A stretch of DNA of 38,373 nt from assembly GCA_019429365.1 (NCBI GenBank), contig JAHYJD010000024.1, positions 1-38,373 of the forward strand, in the 5' to 3' direction. This DNA comes from Bacteroidales bacterium (GTDB taxonomy: Bacteria; Bacteroidota; Bacteroidia; Bacteroidales; UBA7960). Below are positions 8,692 to 16,825 of the stretch, piece by piece; the first letter of the stretch is position 1, and each line of letters begins with the position of its first letter. The notes under the pieces are model-generated. The model saw only the letters and a program-made list of their open reading frames with translations, was not told the origin of the DNA and ran no database searches. The position numbers were made by a program, and so were the translations under genes.

Positions 8692-9693
8692 CTACGGAAT
8701 TATCTTAAAAGTTGACGGGAAGTTGTTGCATGTCGGTTGGTATGCGTTTTCCTTCCATAGAAAAAATCCTGACCCGTCAGGATTTATCCTGAAAATGCTT
8801 GAATTATCCTGGCCCATTGCTGAACTCCCATTTTCTTGTCCGGAAAACAATATTTCGGAATAATCAGGCCCCCAGCAATATCCATTTACATTGAAATAAT
8901 CAGGACTGATTTTTTCTGTTTTCCCCGTAATGGTGCTAAGCAAGAAAAGTACATTCCTCTGCACAACTCTTCCACTGATCCGGGTTTCCTCAACCGCATC
9001 GAAAAGCCAGATGTCTCCTTCAGGATTTTTTCTGAAAGTGGAATAGGCTGAAAAAAGGTAAGGCCCGAAATCAGCTTCAAGATTTATGGTATTGATCAGG
9101 TTTCCTTCGCGGTCCCATTCATACAGATGCTGCGTATCATGTGCCAGAATGGAGTGGCCATCAGTGCTCCAGACAGGAGAAAAAAGGTTGGTTTTTTCAA
9201 CCTGAATGGCTTTTTTTGTTTTTGTTATGGGGTTGAAAACCACTATTACACGGAAGTTTATCCCGTCCTGGCGTGTGAGTGCGAGGAATATTAACTCGTG
9301 ATCTGAAGGTGACCATTCTGGCCGGTAACACGATCCGGGAATTTCGTTAACCAGACTGCTGTTTCCGGTTTCAAGGTCTGTTATTGAAATGCGGCGAACC
9401 TTGGCCTGCTCAAAGGAACTGGCGAGGTAGCGACCATCAAAGGAAAGCGAGGGGTCTGTACCCTGGGTAATGAACCGTAAAGAACCGCTAGTCGAATCGA
9501 AAAGCATGATATCGCCTTGCGAAACCCAGGCGAAAAGTTGATGTGGCTTGCTTTCTTCATTTTGGTTTTGTATGCAGCCCGTGAGCAGGCTTATTCCCAA
9601 ACCAAAGATTAAAGCAGGCAGGAAATTTAAAATGTTTATTTTGTGAGCGGAATGGATAAGCTTATTGTTTGAAGAAGTGAGGTATTCTTTCAT
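8692..9693 (-). CDS. TolB-like beta-propeller lipoprotein (upstream paralogue)
   Basis: A 333-aa predicted lipoprotein. The first 20 residues are polar, then a hydrophobic segment leads to a lipobox ending LLTGC (Cys40). The propeller blades (TDPSLSFDGRYLASS, RPEWSPSDHELIFLA, SPVWSTDGHSILAHD, GYCWGPDYSEILFSG) align one-for-one with the downstream gene, so the pair arose by tandem duplication and has diverged strongly. The longer, more polar N-terminus is unusual for a lipoprotein signal; a later start closer to the hydrophobic core was not found as an ATG. Function unknown; a ligand- or protein-binding role at the cell envelope is the most likely reading. Confidence 0.72.
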   Translation of the reverse strand: MKEYLTSSNNKLIHSAHKINILNFLPALIFGLGISLLTGCIQNQNEESKPHQLFAWVSQGDIMLFDSTSGSLRFITQGTDPSLSFDGRYLASSFEQAKVRRISITDLETGNSSLVNEIPGSCYRPEWSPSDHELIFLALTRQDGINFRVIVVFNPITKTKKAIQVEKTNLFSPVWSTDGHSILAHDTQHLYEWDREGNLINTINLEADFGPYLFSAYSTFRKNPEGDIWLFDAVEETRISGRVVQRNVLFLLSTITGKTEKISPDYFNVNGYCWGPDYSEILFSGQENGSSAMGQDNSSIFRINPDGSGFFLWKENAYQPTCNNFPSTFKIIP

Positions 9694-9734
9694 AAGATTT
9701 GATCTTGTTTTTTTTGCAAGCCCATATTAACCCT

Positions 9735-9742
9735 CAAAATTA
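9735..9742 (-). promoter_or_regulatory. Putative -7 element upstream of the first propeller lipoprotein
   Basis: Minus-strand TAATTTTG matches TAnnTTTG about 42 nt before the start codon. No well-spaced -33 element was found. Confidence 0.3.
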
Positions 9743-9761
9743 GTCACAAACTGGCAATCAG

Positions 9762-9796
9762 AAAAAAAGCCAGGGCACTGTTTGCGACCTGGCTTT
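9762..9796 (-). terminator. Rho-independent terminator of mscL
   Basis: A perfect 9-bp stem (minus strand AAAGCCAGG at 9796-9788 and CCTGGCTTT at 9774-9766, 13-nt loop) runs into a T-tract on the minus strand. It lies about 20 nt after the mscL stop codon. Confidence 0.8.
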
Positions 9797-9816
9797 GTGT
9801 CTTAATGCTTTTTGTT

Positions 9817-10263
9817 TTATGTAAGTTGCGAAGTGCAATTTGGGCAACGGGTAGCTTTGATTGGAATCTGGGTGATGCAGTGAGGGCACTCCTTGGTGGT
9901 GGGAGCCGCAACAGGAGCTGGTTCTTCTTTTTTCTTCAGCCTGTTCATTTGCTTAATTACCATAAAAATGGCCAGTGCAATAATGATAAAATCAACCACA
10001 TTGTTGATAAACATACCGTAATTGATGGTGGCTGCACCTGCCTCAGTAGCTTCGGCCAGGGTTTCAAACTTTTCTGGACCCAAATTTATGAACAGACTGG
10101 AAAAATCAGTTCCGCCCAATAATCTGCCTATTGGGGGCATAATGATATCGTTCACAAATGAGGAAACAATTTTTCCAAAGGCACCGCCAATGATAATACC
10201 TATGGCCATGTCCATTACATTGCCTTTGACGGCAAATTCCTTGAATTCTTTTACAAATCCCAT
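9817..10263 (-). CDS. mscL: Large-conductance mechanosensitive channel with C-terminal zinc ribbon
   Basis: An inner-membrane homopentameric channel that opens at high membrane tension and protects against osmotic downshock. The N-terminal amphipathic helix and TM1 ([16 protein letters not shown] through IIMPPIG) and TM2 (about 84-105) match MscL. The usual cytoplasmic helix region ([11 protein letters not shown]) is followed by a proline/alanine linker and a four-cysteine ribbon, Cys126-x2-Cys129 and Cys140-x2-Cys143. This tail is absent from E. coli MscL but is known from some other bacterial MscL proteins. The gene stands alone, with its own terminator. Confidence 0.96.
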   Translation of the reverse strand: MGFVKEFKEFAVKGNVMDMAIGIIIGGAFGKIVSSFVNDIIMPPIGRLLGGTDFSSLFINLGPEKFETLAEATEAGAATINYGMFINNVVDFIIIALAIFMVIKQMNRLKKKEEPAPVAAPTTKECPHCITQIPIKATRCPNCTSQLT

Positions 10264-10401
10264 AGTATGTGTTTTTTGGTTAGTAAATAGGAGTAAACCC
10301 TCCGAAGAAACAAGTTTCGTGTAAATTTAAAACAAAAAATGAATTTCACTGCATAAATACCTTATTTATTGTATGCTGAATGGCTTAAGGTAAATTTTAT
10401 T

Positions 10402-11475
10402 TTATCGCGCCATGGCCGGAAGATCAATAAAATGGCATTTGCTGCAAAAGGGGTGGGTTTTATTTTCCTGCCATAGCTTTCTGAAGCTTCGGTATTTCTG
10501 ATTGTTAAGTATTTCTAAGAGTGGCTTTTCAAAAGCGTTTCCAAAACTGAGCTCCTTTGGAAACGGCTTAGCACAGCATGGCGCCACTTCTCCGTTCCAG
10601 CATATGTAAAAATGGGTCCAGGGAAAAGGGCAATTGCGGAAGCCTTTTTCAGGATTGGTTTCCCAGAAGGTGGTTTCTATTCCCGAAAACTCTTTTTTGG
10701 CGTTTTCAAGGGCTTTCTTCGCTTCCAGAAATTCTGCCGACTGGTAAAATTCATAATAACTGGCATCAATGCCCGTTACTGCTGCAAGATTAAAAATGGT
10801 AAAATTTACATAACGGATACCGATGGTTTTGGCAAAGGCGAGCAACTGGTCCATTTGAAAATAGTTGTCCTGGGTAACCACCATGTTGAGCATAAGGTCG
10901 GTGCTGGAGTCTTTTAATATGCCAGCCAGCACGCGCAGGTTCGAAGAAAATTTCTCAAAGTTCGATCCAACCCTTATTTTGTTGTACACCTCATTCAGCC
11001 CGTCGATGCTCACCTGTATGGTGTCGATTTTGTTTTTAAGCCGCAGGGCGTATTCTTCGGTTTTAGGGGCATAGGCATTGATCGAGGCCGAAATGACAAT
11101 GCCTTTGTTTTTGGCGCGTATGTAATCCACCACTTCTTCCAGGTGAGGATAGAGAAAAGTTTCGCCCATGCCGGTAAGGCCAATGGAGTCGAGGTAGGGC
11201 CAGGTTTGGTCAATGAGGTGTTTTGCCTGTGTCAGACTCATGAAGCCCTTTTCCATTTGCTGGCCGTAATCGTATTCGCGCGGGCAAATAGTACAATGAA
11301 TGTTGCAGTGGGCGCTTAGCTCAAGCATGATTGTGGAAGGCTGCGCCACGCGTGTACTGTTTGAGGCACTAAGGGCGAAATGCCGCAACTTGTTGCCCGA
11401 GTATTTGAAAAAAGCCCTTCCGCCTGGCAGTTGCCGGAGGCGCTTTAAAGCTTTCAGGAGTTTTCTTTTTGTCAT
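10402..11475 (-). CDS. Radical SAM/SPASM domain protein
   Basis: A 357-aa radical SAM enzyme. The 4Fe-4S cluster motif CxxxCxxC is formed by Cys57, Cys61 and Cys64 (SAHCNIHCTICPRE); GMGETFLYPHLEE is the GGE-like SAM-binding region. The C-terminal part carries SPASM-type cysteines (NCPFPW, CWNGEVAPCC and CSKCHF) for an auxiliary cluster. Relatives include peptide-modifying maturases and many uncharacterised metabolic enzymes. No small precursor-peptide gene is visible next to it, so the substrate is unknown. It is transcribed divergently from the oligopeptidase gene. Confidence 0.85.
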   Translation of the reverse strand: MTKRKLLKALKRLRQLPGGRAFFKYSGNKLRHFALSASNSTRVAQPSTIMLELSAHCNIHCTICPREYDYGQQMEKGFMSLTQAKHLIDQTWPYLDSIGLTGMGETFLYPHLEEVVDYIRAKNKGIVISASINAYAPKTEEYALRLKNKIDTIQVSIDGLNEVYNKIRVGSNFEKFSSNLRVLAGILKDSSTDLMLNMVVTQDNYFQMDQLLAFAKTIGIRYVNFTIFNLAAVTGIDASYYEFYQSAEFLEAKKALENAKKEFSGIETTFWETNPEKGFRNCPFPWTHFYICWNGEVAPCCAKPFPKELSFGNAFEKPLLEILNNQKYRSFRKLWQENKTHPFCSKCHFIDLPAMAR

Positions 11476-11506
11476 ACTGCAATTATCAATATCGGCTGCC
11501 GGCCGC

Positions 11507-11514
11507 CAAATTTA
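11507..11514 (-). promoter_or_regulatory. Putative -7 element of the radical SAM gene
   Basis: Minus-strand TAAATTTG matches TAnnTTTG, 31 nt upstream of the start codon. No -33 box with good spacing was found. It lies within 40 bp of the divergent oligopeptidase promoter. Confidence 0.35.
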
Positions 11515-11533
11515 AATAAAATCCAGCAATAGC

Positions 11534-11561
11534 TTGTGGGCAATTGTTTTTTGTAATTTTG
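11534..11561 (+). promoter_or_regulatory. Putative promoter of the oligopeptidase B-like gene
   Basis: TTG at 11534-11536 and TAATTTTG at 11554-11561 fit the Bacteroidota -33 (TTTG) and -7 (TAnnTTTG) elements with a 17-nt gap. The predicted transcript start leaves a leader of about 35 nt before the ATG at 11606. Confidence 0.45.
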
Positions 11562-11605
11562 GTCTGCAAATAAATGATACTAACAACTTTAATTTCTTTT
11601 TTAAA

Positions 11606-13717
11606 ATGAAAAGATTTTTCCTGATTTTGTTGCCCATGCTGGCTTTGGTTTCGTGCGGGCAGCCCCGCTCATGGGGTGATGCCGAACCACCGGTAGCCGA
11701 AAAAATTGAACAAAGGATGGTAATGCATGGCGATACCCGCATAGATTTTTACTACTGGATGAACGACCGCACCAACCCAGCAGTCATTGACTATCTGCAA
11801 GCAGAGAACGCCTTCCTGGAAACTAATATGGCTTTTACTGCCGACTTGCAAGAGACACTCTTCGGTGAAATGCGCGGGCGCATAAAGGAAGATGACCAGT
11901 CGGCCCCTTATTTTTCCAATGGATACCATTACTACACCCGGTTTGAGACCGGCAGTGAATATCCCATTTATTGCCGCAGAGAAGGTAATATGGAAGCGGA
12001 GGAAGAAATAATGTTGAATGTTAACGAGCTGGCCGAAGGCTATTCGTATTTTAATGCAACCGGCCTGGATGTCAGTCTCGATAACCGATTCCTCGTGTTT
12101 GCCATTGATACCGTTGGGCGCAGGCAATATACCATACTATTTAAAAACCTTGAGACCGGCGAGATTATTCGCAGCGGCATTGCCAATACCAGCAGCAACC
12201 AGGTGTGGGCCGCCGACAATGCCACCATATTTTTCACCTCCGTCGATCCGCAAACCCTTCGTTACGACCGGGTTCTGCGCTACAACTTCCTCGAAGGCGG
12301 CGAACCCGTGGAAGTGTATTATGAAGCCGACGACACCTTTTACAGCATGGGGGTTTTTCGCTCAAAAGATGACCGTTTTTTACAGATCATTATTGGCAGC
12401 ACCTTGTCGAACGAAACGCGCCTGCTGCCTGCTGATCAGCCAACCGCTCCTTTCACTGTATTTCAGCCAAGGCAGCGCGACTTGCTTTATGATGTATATC
12501 CTTATGGCGATAAATTTTATGTGCTTACCAACCTGCATGCGCAAAACTTCCGGTTGATGGAAACCCCCGTCCAGACAACGGGCCTGGCAAGCTGGAAGGA
12601 AGTGATCCCCCATCGCAGCGATGTGTTGCTCGAGGGGATTGAAGTATTCAATGATTACCTTGTTTTGCAGGAGCGCAGCATGGCACTGCAGCAAATCCGG
12701 ATCATTCAACAGGAAACCGGTCAGGAACATTACCTTCCGTTTGAAGAGGAGGCCTACACCGCCGGCATTGGCATGAATGCAGAGATGAACACCGAAGTAT
12801 TGCGTTACAACTATACTTCTTTGACCACTCCCAACAGCCAGTACGATTACAACATGGCCACCGGCGTTCTTACAATGGTTAAACAGCAGGAAGTGCTGGG
12901 CGGTTTTGACCCGGCCAACTACGAAACCCGGCGAATGTTCGTTACCGCCCGCGACGGAGTTGAAGTCCCTGTTACCATCCTGTATGGCAAAGGAATGGAG
13001 AAGAACGGCAGCAACCCATTACTGCTATACGGCTACGGATCCTATGGGGCCAGCATGAGCCCGCGTTTTAGCTCCAATGTGATCAGCCTGGTCGATCGGG
13101 GCTTCGTTTATGCCATTGCCCATATCAGGGGTGGTCAGGAAATGGGCCGTCAATGGTATGAGGATGGCAAGCTGTTGAAAAAGAAAAATACCTTTTATGA
13201 TTTTATCGACATTGCCGATTACCTGGTGGCCGAAGGCTATACTCGCCCGGAGAAACTCTTTGCCAGCGGGGGCAGCGCCGGCGGACTGCTGATGGGTGCG
13301 GTGATCAACATGAGGCCTGAACTGTTTAAGGGCGTGATCGCCGCCGTTCCATTCGTTGATGTGGTTACCACCATGCTCGATGAAACCATTCCGCTCACCA
13401 CTGCCGAATACGATGAATGGGGCAATCCGAATATTAAGGAATATTACGATTATATGCTTTCTTATTCTCCCTACGATAATGTCGCGGAGCAGGCTTATCC
13501 CAACCTGCTGGTAACCTCGGGCTTGCACGATTCGCAGGTGCAATACTGGGAGCCAACAAAATGGGTGGCAAAACTGCGGCAATACAACACCGGTGACAAT
13601 TTGATTTTGCTTTATACCAATATGGAAGCGGGCCATGGTGGTGCTTCCGGCAGGTTTCGCAGGCTGAGGGAAACTGCCCGCGAATATGCCTTCCTTATTG
13701 AGTTGGCGAAAGATTAG
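11606..13717 (+). CDS. ptrB: Prolyl oligopeptidase family S9A peptidase, oligopeptidase B-like lipoprotein
   Basis: A serine peptidase that cleaves short peptides, in this subfamily after Arg/Lys. The ATG at 11606 was chosen because it begins a lipoprotein signal (MKRFFLILLP...LVSCG, lipid Cys18); the frame is open further upstream but without such a signal. Residues about 70-420 form the propeller that excludes large substrates. The C-terminal alpha/beta hydrolase holds Ser557 (GGSAGG), Asp642 (SGLHDSQV) and His677 (EAGHGG). At 703 aa it is close to E. coli PtrB (686 aa) plus a signal. Anchoring in the envelope contrasts with the cytosolic E. coli enzyme. The stop overlaps that of the convergent receiver gene by 3-4 bp. 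Confidence 0.92.
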   Translation: MKRFFLILLPMLALVSCGQPRSWGDAEPPVAEKIEQRMVMHGDTRIDFYYWMNDRTNPAVIDYLQAENAFLETNMAFTADLQETLFGEMRGRIKEDDQSAPYFSNGYHYYTRFETGSEYPIYCRREGNMEAEEEIMLNVNELAEGYSYFNATGLDVSLDNRFLVFAIDTVGRRQYTILFKNLETGEIIRSGIANTSSNQVWAADNATIFFTSVDPQTLRYDRVLRYNFLEGGEPVEVYYEADDTFYSMGVFRSKDDRFLQIIIGSTLSNETRLLPADQPTAPFTVFQPRQRDLLYDVYPYGDKFYVLTNLHAQNFRLMETPVQTTGLASWKEVIPHRSDVLLEGIEVFNDYLVLQERSMALQQIRIIQQETGQEHYLPFEEEAYTAGIGMNAEMNTEVLRYNYTSLTTPNSQYDYNMATGVLTMVKQQEVLGGFDPANYETRRMFVTARDGVEVPVTILYGKGMEKNGSNPLLLYGYGSYGASMSPRFSSNVISLVDRGFVYAIAHIRGGQEMGRQWYEDGKLLKKKNTFYDFIDIADYLVAEGYTRPEKLFASGGSAGGLLMGAVINMRPELFKGVIAAVPFVDVVTTMLDETIPLTTAEYDEWGNPNIKEYYDYMLSYSPYDNVAEQAYPNLLVTSGLHDSQVQYWEPTKWVAKLRQYNTGDNLILLYTNMEAGHGGASGRFRRLRETAREYAFLIELAKD

Positions 13718-14112
13718 GACAGGGTGTCCGGGGAGGTGTGCCGAAGGCCGAAAAGCTTTTCGAGCACCTCCCTGGTATACTCAATGCAGCCCTCGCTTTT
13801 TACAATATAATTGTAAATGCCGGTTTCCTGCACCCGGGCCACCAGCTCAATATCCTGCTGGGCCGACAAAACAATAATTTCGGTGTTAGGGGTAATTGAT
13901 TTTATGGTTTTGATCAGATCAAGATCCTGCTCATCGCTAAGGCCGCTGATCACTACCTCAGGCTCCTCGTCGATACGGCTCAGTAAGGTGCGCCCATCGG
14001 GGAAGTTCTCGATCGACAAACCCGGAATAGCTCCCAGGCATAGCCTTAGCAGCATGCCTTCCGTTTTGTTGTCTTCGAGTATGAAGATTTTTTTTTGAGG
14101 GGGGCGATTCAT
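13714..14112 (-). CDS. Stand-alone receiver domain lacking the phospho-acceptor Asp
   Basis: A single CheY-like receiver without an output domain. Numbering from the Met at 14130-14128 reading position 1 for comparison, the acidic pair Glu19/Asp20 (FILEDN), Ser89 (VLSA) and Lys111 (YIVKS) are kept. The residue expected to be the phosphorylated Asp is Gly63 (VVISGLSD). The ATG at 14112 was chosen because the upstream frame only offers a TTG. A pseudo-receiver can still mediate protein-protein contact, but aspartyl phosphorylation at the normal site is not expected. No histidine kinase lies nearby. The gene ends convergently against the oligopeptidase gene. Confidence 0.85.
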   Translation of the reverse strand: MNRPPQKKIFILEDNKTEGMLLRLCLGAIPGLSIENFPDGRTLLSRIDEEPEVVISGLSDEQDLDLIKTIKSITPNTEIIVLSAQQDIELVARVQETGIYNYIVKSEGCIEYTREVLEKLFGLRHTSPDTLS

Positions 14113-14147
14113 GCAGTACAGAGTTTTCAATGCCGGGTTTGGGCTTT

Positions 14148-14155
14148 CAAAGATA
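14148..14155 (-). promoter_or_regulatory. Putative -7 element of the receiver gene
   Basis: Minus-strand TATCTTTG matches TAnnTTTG, about 35 nt upstream of the ATG at 14112. No convincing -33 element was seen. Confidence 0.35.
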
Positions 14156-14229
14156 TTATATTTTTGCGTTGCGCCTGAACAGCTCCGGTGTTGAGACCAT
14201 CTTTACAAAACCGTTTACACTTTTAATCG

Positions 14230-14237
14230 TATTTTTG
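14230..14237 (+). promoter_or_regulatory. Putative -7 element of the thiamine-binding protein operon
   Basis: TATTTTTG is an exact match to TAnnTTTG, 16 nt upstream of the ATG at 14254. No good -33 element was seen. Confidence 0.4.
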
Positions 14238-14253
14238 CCAAAAAACAGTAGAT

Positions 14254-14502
14254 ATGAAAGCTTCAGTTGAAATCAGTATGTATCCCCTGGGTCGTGAATA
14301 TAAACCCGATATTAAGGATTTTATTGAGCACATGAGAGCCCACCATGGCATCATCTGCGAGACAAACGGCATGAGCACCCAACTGTTTGGCGACTACCGC
14401 GAAATTATGAAAGCACTTACCGACGAGATCGAAGCCAGTTTTGAACGCCATGGCAAGAGCGTGTTTGTGCTGAAGATCATCAACGCCTTTCTGCAACAAT
14501 AA
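14254..14502 (+). CDS. Thiamine-binding protein, MTH1187/YkoF family
   Basis: An 82-aa single-domain protein of the MTH1187/YkoF-like thiamine-binding family: the first strand VEISMYPLG, the helix YKPDIKDFIEHM, and the strand THE-equivalent CETNGMSTQLFGDY are characteristic. YkoF in Bacillus binds thiamine and its precursor HMP; small single-domain members are widespread with a less clear role. It has no signal peptide. The next gene starts 7 bp after its stop, indicating an operon with the NadR-like kinase. Confidence 0.75.
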   Translation: MKASVEISMYPLGREYKPDIKDFIEHMRAHHGIICETNGMSTQLFGDYREIMKALTDEIEASFERHGKSVFVLKIINAFLQQ

Positions 14503-14509
14503 GTTTCCG

Positions 14510-15055
14510 GTGGCGCCCATTCGCAAAATTGCCATCACCGGCCCTGAAAGTACTGGCAAAAGCTGGCTTGCCAATGGCCTGGCCGCGCATTATCAAACGG
14601 TGTTTGTGCCGGAGTTTGCCCGGGGCTATATCGAAAAGCTGGGAAGACCCTACGAATATGACGATCTGATGCAAATTTCAGATGGACAGCTTTCGGCGGA
14701 AGCGGAAAAAGAAAAAGTTGCAAATGGCTTGCTTTTTTGCGATACCGAACTGATCGTGATCAAGATCTGGAGCCTGCACAGATACGGGAAATGTCACCCT
14801 TTTATTCTGGAACAGATTAATAAGCAACGCTATGATCTTTTCCTGCTTTGCGATGTTGACCTGCCCTGGCAATACGACGAACAGCGCGAACATCCGCACC
14901 TAAGGCAATATTTTTTTAACTGGTACCAAAAAGAATTGGATGCTTACGGATTTCCTTATTCAATTATCAGCGGGCTAGGGGAGGACCGGCTTGGTTCGGC
15001 CGTTGAAGCGGTTGAAAAAATGGAAAGATGGGAAGATGTGAAGTTGAGAAAATGA
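14510..15055 (+). CDS. NadR-like ribosylnicotinamide kinase / AAA ATPase
   Basis: A P-loop kinase of the NadR C-terminal type (COG3172), which phosphorylates nicotinamide riboside in NAD salvage; other substrates such as thiamine are possible given the neighbour. Walker A is GPESTGKS (11-18); EFARGYIE, FCDTELIV and CDVDLPWQYDEQREHP are characteristic of this family. The start is GTG, 7 bp after the preceding stop; no ATG precedes the P-loop. The last residues (MERWEDVKLRK) are encoded by an 8-bp tandem repeat, so the natural C-terminus may have been altered. E. coli NadR carries two further domains that are absent here. Confidence 0.82.
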   Translation: MAPIRKIAITGPESTGKSWLANGLAAHYQTVFVPEFARGYIEKLGRPYEYDDLMQISDGQLSAEAEKEKVANGLLFCDTELIVIKIWSLHRYGKCHPFILEQINKQRYDLFLLCDVDLPWQYDEQREHPHLRQYFFNWYQKELDAYGFPYSIISGLGEDRLGSAVEAVEKMERWEDVKLRK

Positions 15056-15062
15056 GAAGATG
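15023..15062 (+). repeat. Five-copy 8-bp purine-rich tandem repeat
   Basis: Five imperfect units of RGAAGATG type: GAAAGATG, GGAAGATG, TGAAGTTG, AGAAAATG, AGAAGATG. They cover the end of the NadR-like gene, including its stop codon, and run 7 bp beyond it. Confidence 0.7.
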
Positions 15063-15112
15063 AGCCCTATGCTTGAAACATTACTTATTGAAAACAAACA
15101 ATTTTCCCGTAT

Positions 15113-16003
15113 ATGTCCGATGGCAGCTTGATTAAACAACACCTTCATCTGCACTTTATCGTAGTATTGTTGGGATTTACGGCCATAATCGGGGCCCTGA
15201 TTACTCTTCCCGCAGCCGATTTGGTTTGGTTTCGTATGTTTTTTGCTTTTGTGGGGCTCGGCGTTTATCTGTTCTGGCAGAAGATCCCTTTCAGGCTTAA
15301 GTGGCGCGACATCCTCAGGCTGTTCGGCATTGGTCTGGTGGTGGCCCTGCACTGGATTACTTTCTTTCATGCAGTGAAGGTGTCGAACGTTTCGGTGACC
15401 CTGGGCGTTTTTGCCTCGGCAACCCTTTTTACCAGTTTCCTGGAACCCATTTTGCAAAAGCGGAAAATATTCTGGCTGGAAGTAATGATCGGGCTGATGA
15501 CCCTGACGGGCATTTACATTATCTTTCAGTATGAGTTCAAGTATATTGAGGGAATCATTTTTTCACTGATTTCGGCATTTCTCAATGGTTTGTTTGCCGT
15601 TTTCAACCGCAACATCAGCCACCGGCACCACCATACGGTCATAAGTTTTTACGAGATGCTGGGCGGTTTTATTTTTATCACCATTTTCTTTGCCGCCACC
15701 GGGCAGCTTAGCCTGGCCAGCCTGAACCTTTCCGGAGCGGACCTTTTCTGGTTGCTTGTGCTAAGTCTGATTTGCACCAGCTACGCCTTCACGGCCATTG
15801 TCGACATTATGAAAGTGCTTTCGGCCTATACCGTGATGCTGGCCATCAACCTCGAGCCGGTTTACGGAATTATTATGGCTTTCTTTATTTTTCCGGAGGC
15901 TGAGCGCATGTCGGGCGGATTTTATGTGGGAGCATCCATTATTGTGCTGGCCTTGCTGAGCTATCCATTTTTAAAACGAAAGTTCCGAAAGATACCCGAC
16001 TGA
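15113..16003 (+). CDS. EamA/DMT superfamily transporter
   Basis: A 296-aa inner-membrane protein with about ten hydrophobic segments in two EamA repeats (about 10-137 and 146-288), typical of drug/metabolite transporters. The substrate cannot be read from sequence. It lies 57 bp after the NadR-like kinase on the same strand, so it may belong to the same transcript. Its 3' end overlaps the convergent cysQ gene by 33 bp. Confidence 0.88.
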   Translation: MSDGSLIKQHLHLHFIVVLLGFTAIIGALITLPAADLVWFRMFFAFVGLGVYLFWQKIPFRLKWRDILRLFGIGLVVALHWITFFHAVKVSNVSVTLGVFASATLFTSFLEPILQKRKIFWLEVMIGLMTLTGIYIIFQYEFKYIEGIIFSLISAFLNGLFAVFNRNISHRHHHTVISFYEMLGGFIFITIFFAATGQLSLASLNLSGADLFWLLVLSLICTSYAFTAIVDIMKVLSAYTVMLAINLEPVYGIIMAFFIFPEAERMSGGFYVGASIIVLALLSYPFLKRKFRKIPD

Positions 16004-16825
16004 GTCTGCTGCCCTGGCAAAGGCAATAAAGCCCGGATTGGTCAATTCGGGTTTGTTATATTGCAGGGGAGTATGCTTGCTAATGTGAAACAGGGCGCCA
16101 CCATGGGCCAGCAGCAGGGCGTGGCCGGCGGCGGTGTCCCACTCCCAGGTGGGTGAGTAACGGGCATACAAGTCGGACCGGCCTTCTATCAGGTCGCAAA
16201 ACTTAAGGGCGCTGCCTTTTTCTTTTAAAATAACTTCCCCCTTTTTTTTCTTCATCTGATCAATTAAATCCAGGGTTTGGGGTTCCAGGTGCGAGCGGCT
16301 CACTGCTACTGCAATGGTGTTTTCTGCAGGTTTACGCGGCAGGGGTGTGGAATGCTGCAACACAAGGTCAGCATCTATTTCCCCCGAAAGGGGCAAAGCA
16401 TTGATGCGAAAAGCTCTTTGCCCGGCCACTCCCCACCAGGCCATGTCGCTGGTTGGCGCCACGATAAGGCCCAGCAGCGGCTCGTTATGGTGCATCAGGG
16501 CAATGTTGATGCAGAATTCTCCGTTGCGGCCTATAAACTCTTTGGTGCCATCCAGCGGATCTACCAGCCAATAGTACTCCCAGTGCCGCCGCTCCTCGTA
16601 GCCGGCAATGCGGGTTTCTTCGCTTATCACCGCAATGCCGGTCTTTTCGAGCGCCTCCGTAATAATGTCGTTAGAGCGGCGGTCGGCAATGGTTATGGGG
16701 CTGCCATCGGCCTTGTCGTCGTAACCAAACGGGGTGCGATACACCTTCATAATGGCTTCAGAGGCATCGCAGCCAGCCCCAAGCGCTATGGCAAGCAATT
16801 GCAGTAAATCTTTTTGTGGAATCAT
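15971..16825 (-). CDS. cysQ: 3'(2'),5'-bisphosphate nucleotidase CysQ
   Basis: This phosphatase removes the 3'-phosphate of 3'-phosphoadenosine 5'-phosphate, recycling a by-product of sulfate assimilation. It belongs to the Li-sensitive, Mg-dependent inositol monophosphatase superfamily. Metal ligands lie in SEET (69-72 region), in DPLDGTKEF (89-97) and in WEWDTAAGHALL near the C-terminus. The 284-aa length is slightly above E. coli CysQ (246). The ATG start is followed directly by the expected first helix. Its 3' end overlaps the convergent EamA gene by 33 bp. Confidence 0.93.
   Translation of the reverse strand: MIPQKDLLQLLAIALGAGCDASEAIMKVYRTPFGYDDKADGSPITIADRRSNDIITEALEKTGIAVISEETRIAGYEERRHWEYYWLVDPLDGTKEFIGRNGEFCINIALMHHNEPLLGLIVAPTSDMAWWGVAGQRAFRINALPLSGEIDADLVLQHSTPLPRKPAENTIAVAVSRSHLEPQTLDLIDQMKKKKGEVILKEKGSALKFCDLIEGRSDLYARYSPTWEWDTAAGHALLLAHGGALFHISKHTPLQYNKPELTNPGFIAFARAADSVGYLSELSF

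Noticed and set aside
10264-11475. A RiPP peptide-maturation locus around the radical SAM/SPASM gene
   Set aside because: No small precursor ORF, protease or exporter is adjacent; both neighbours (mscL and an oligopeptidase gene) are unrelated.
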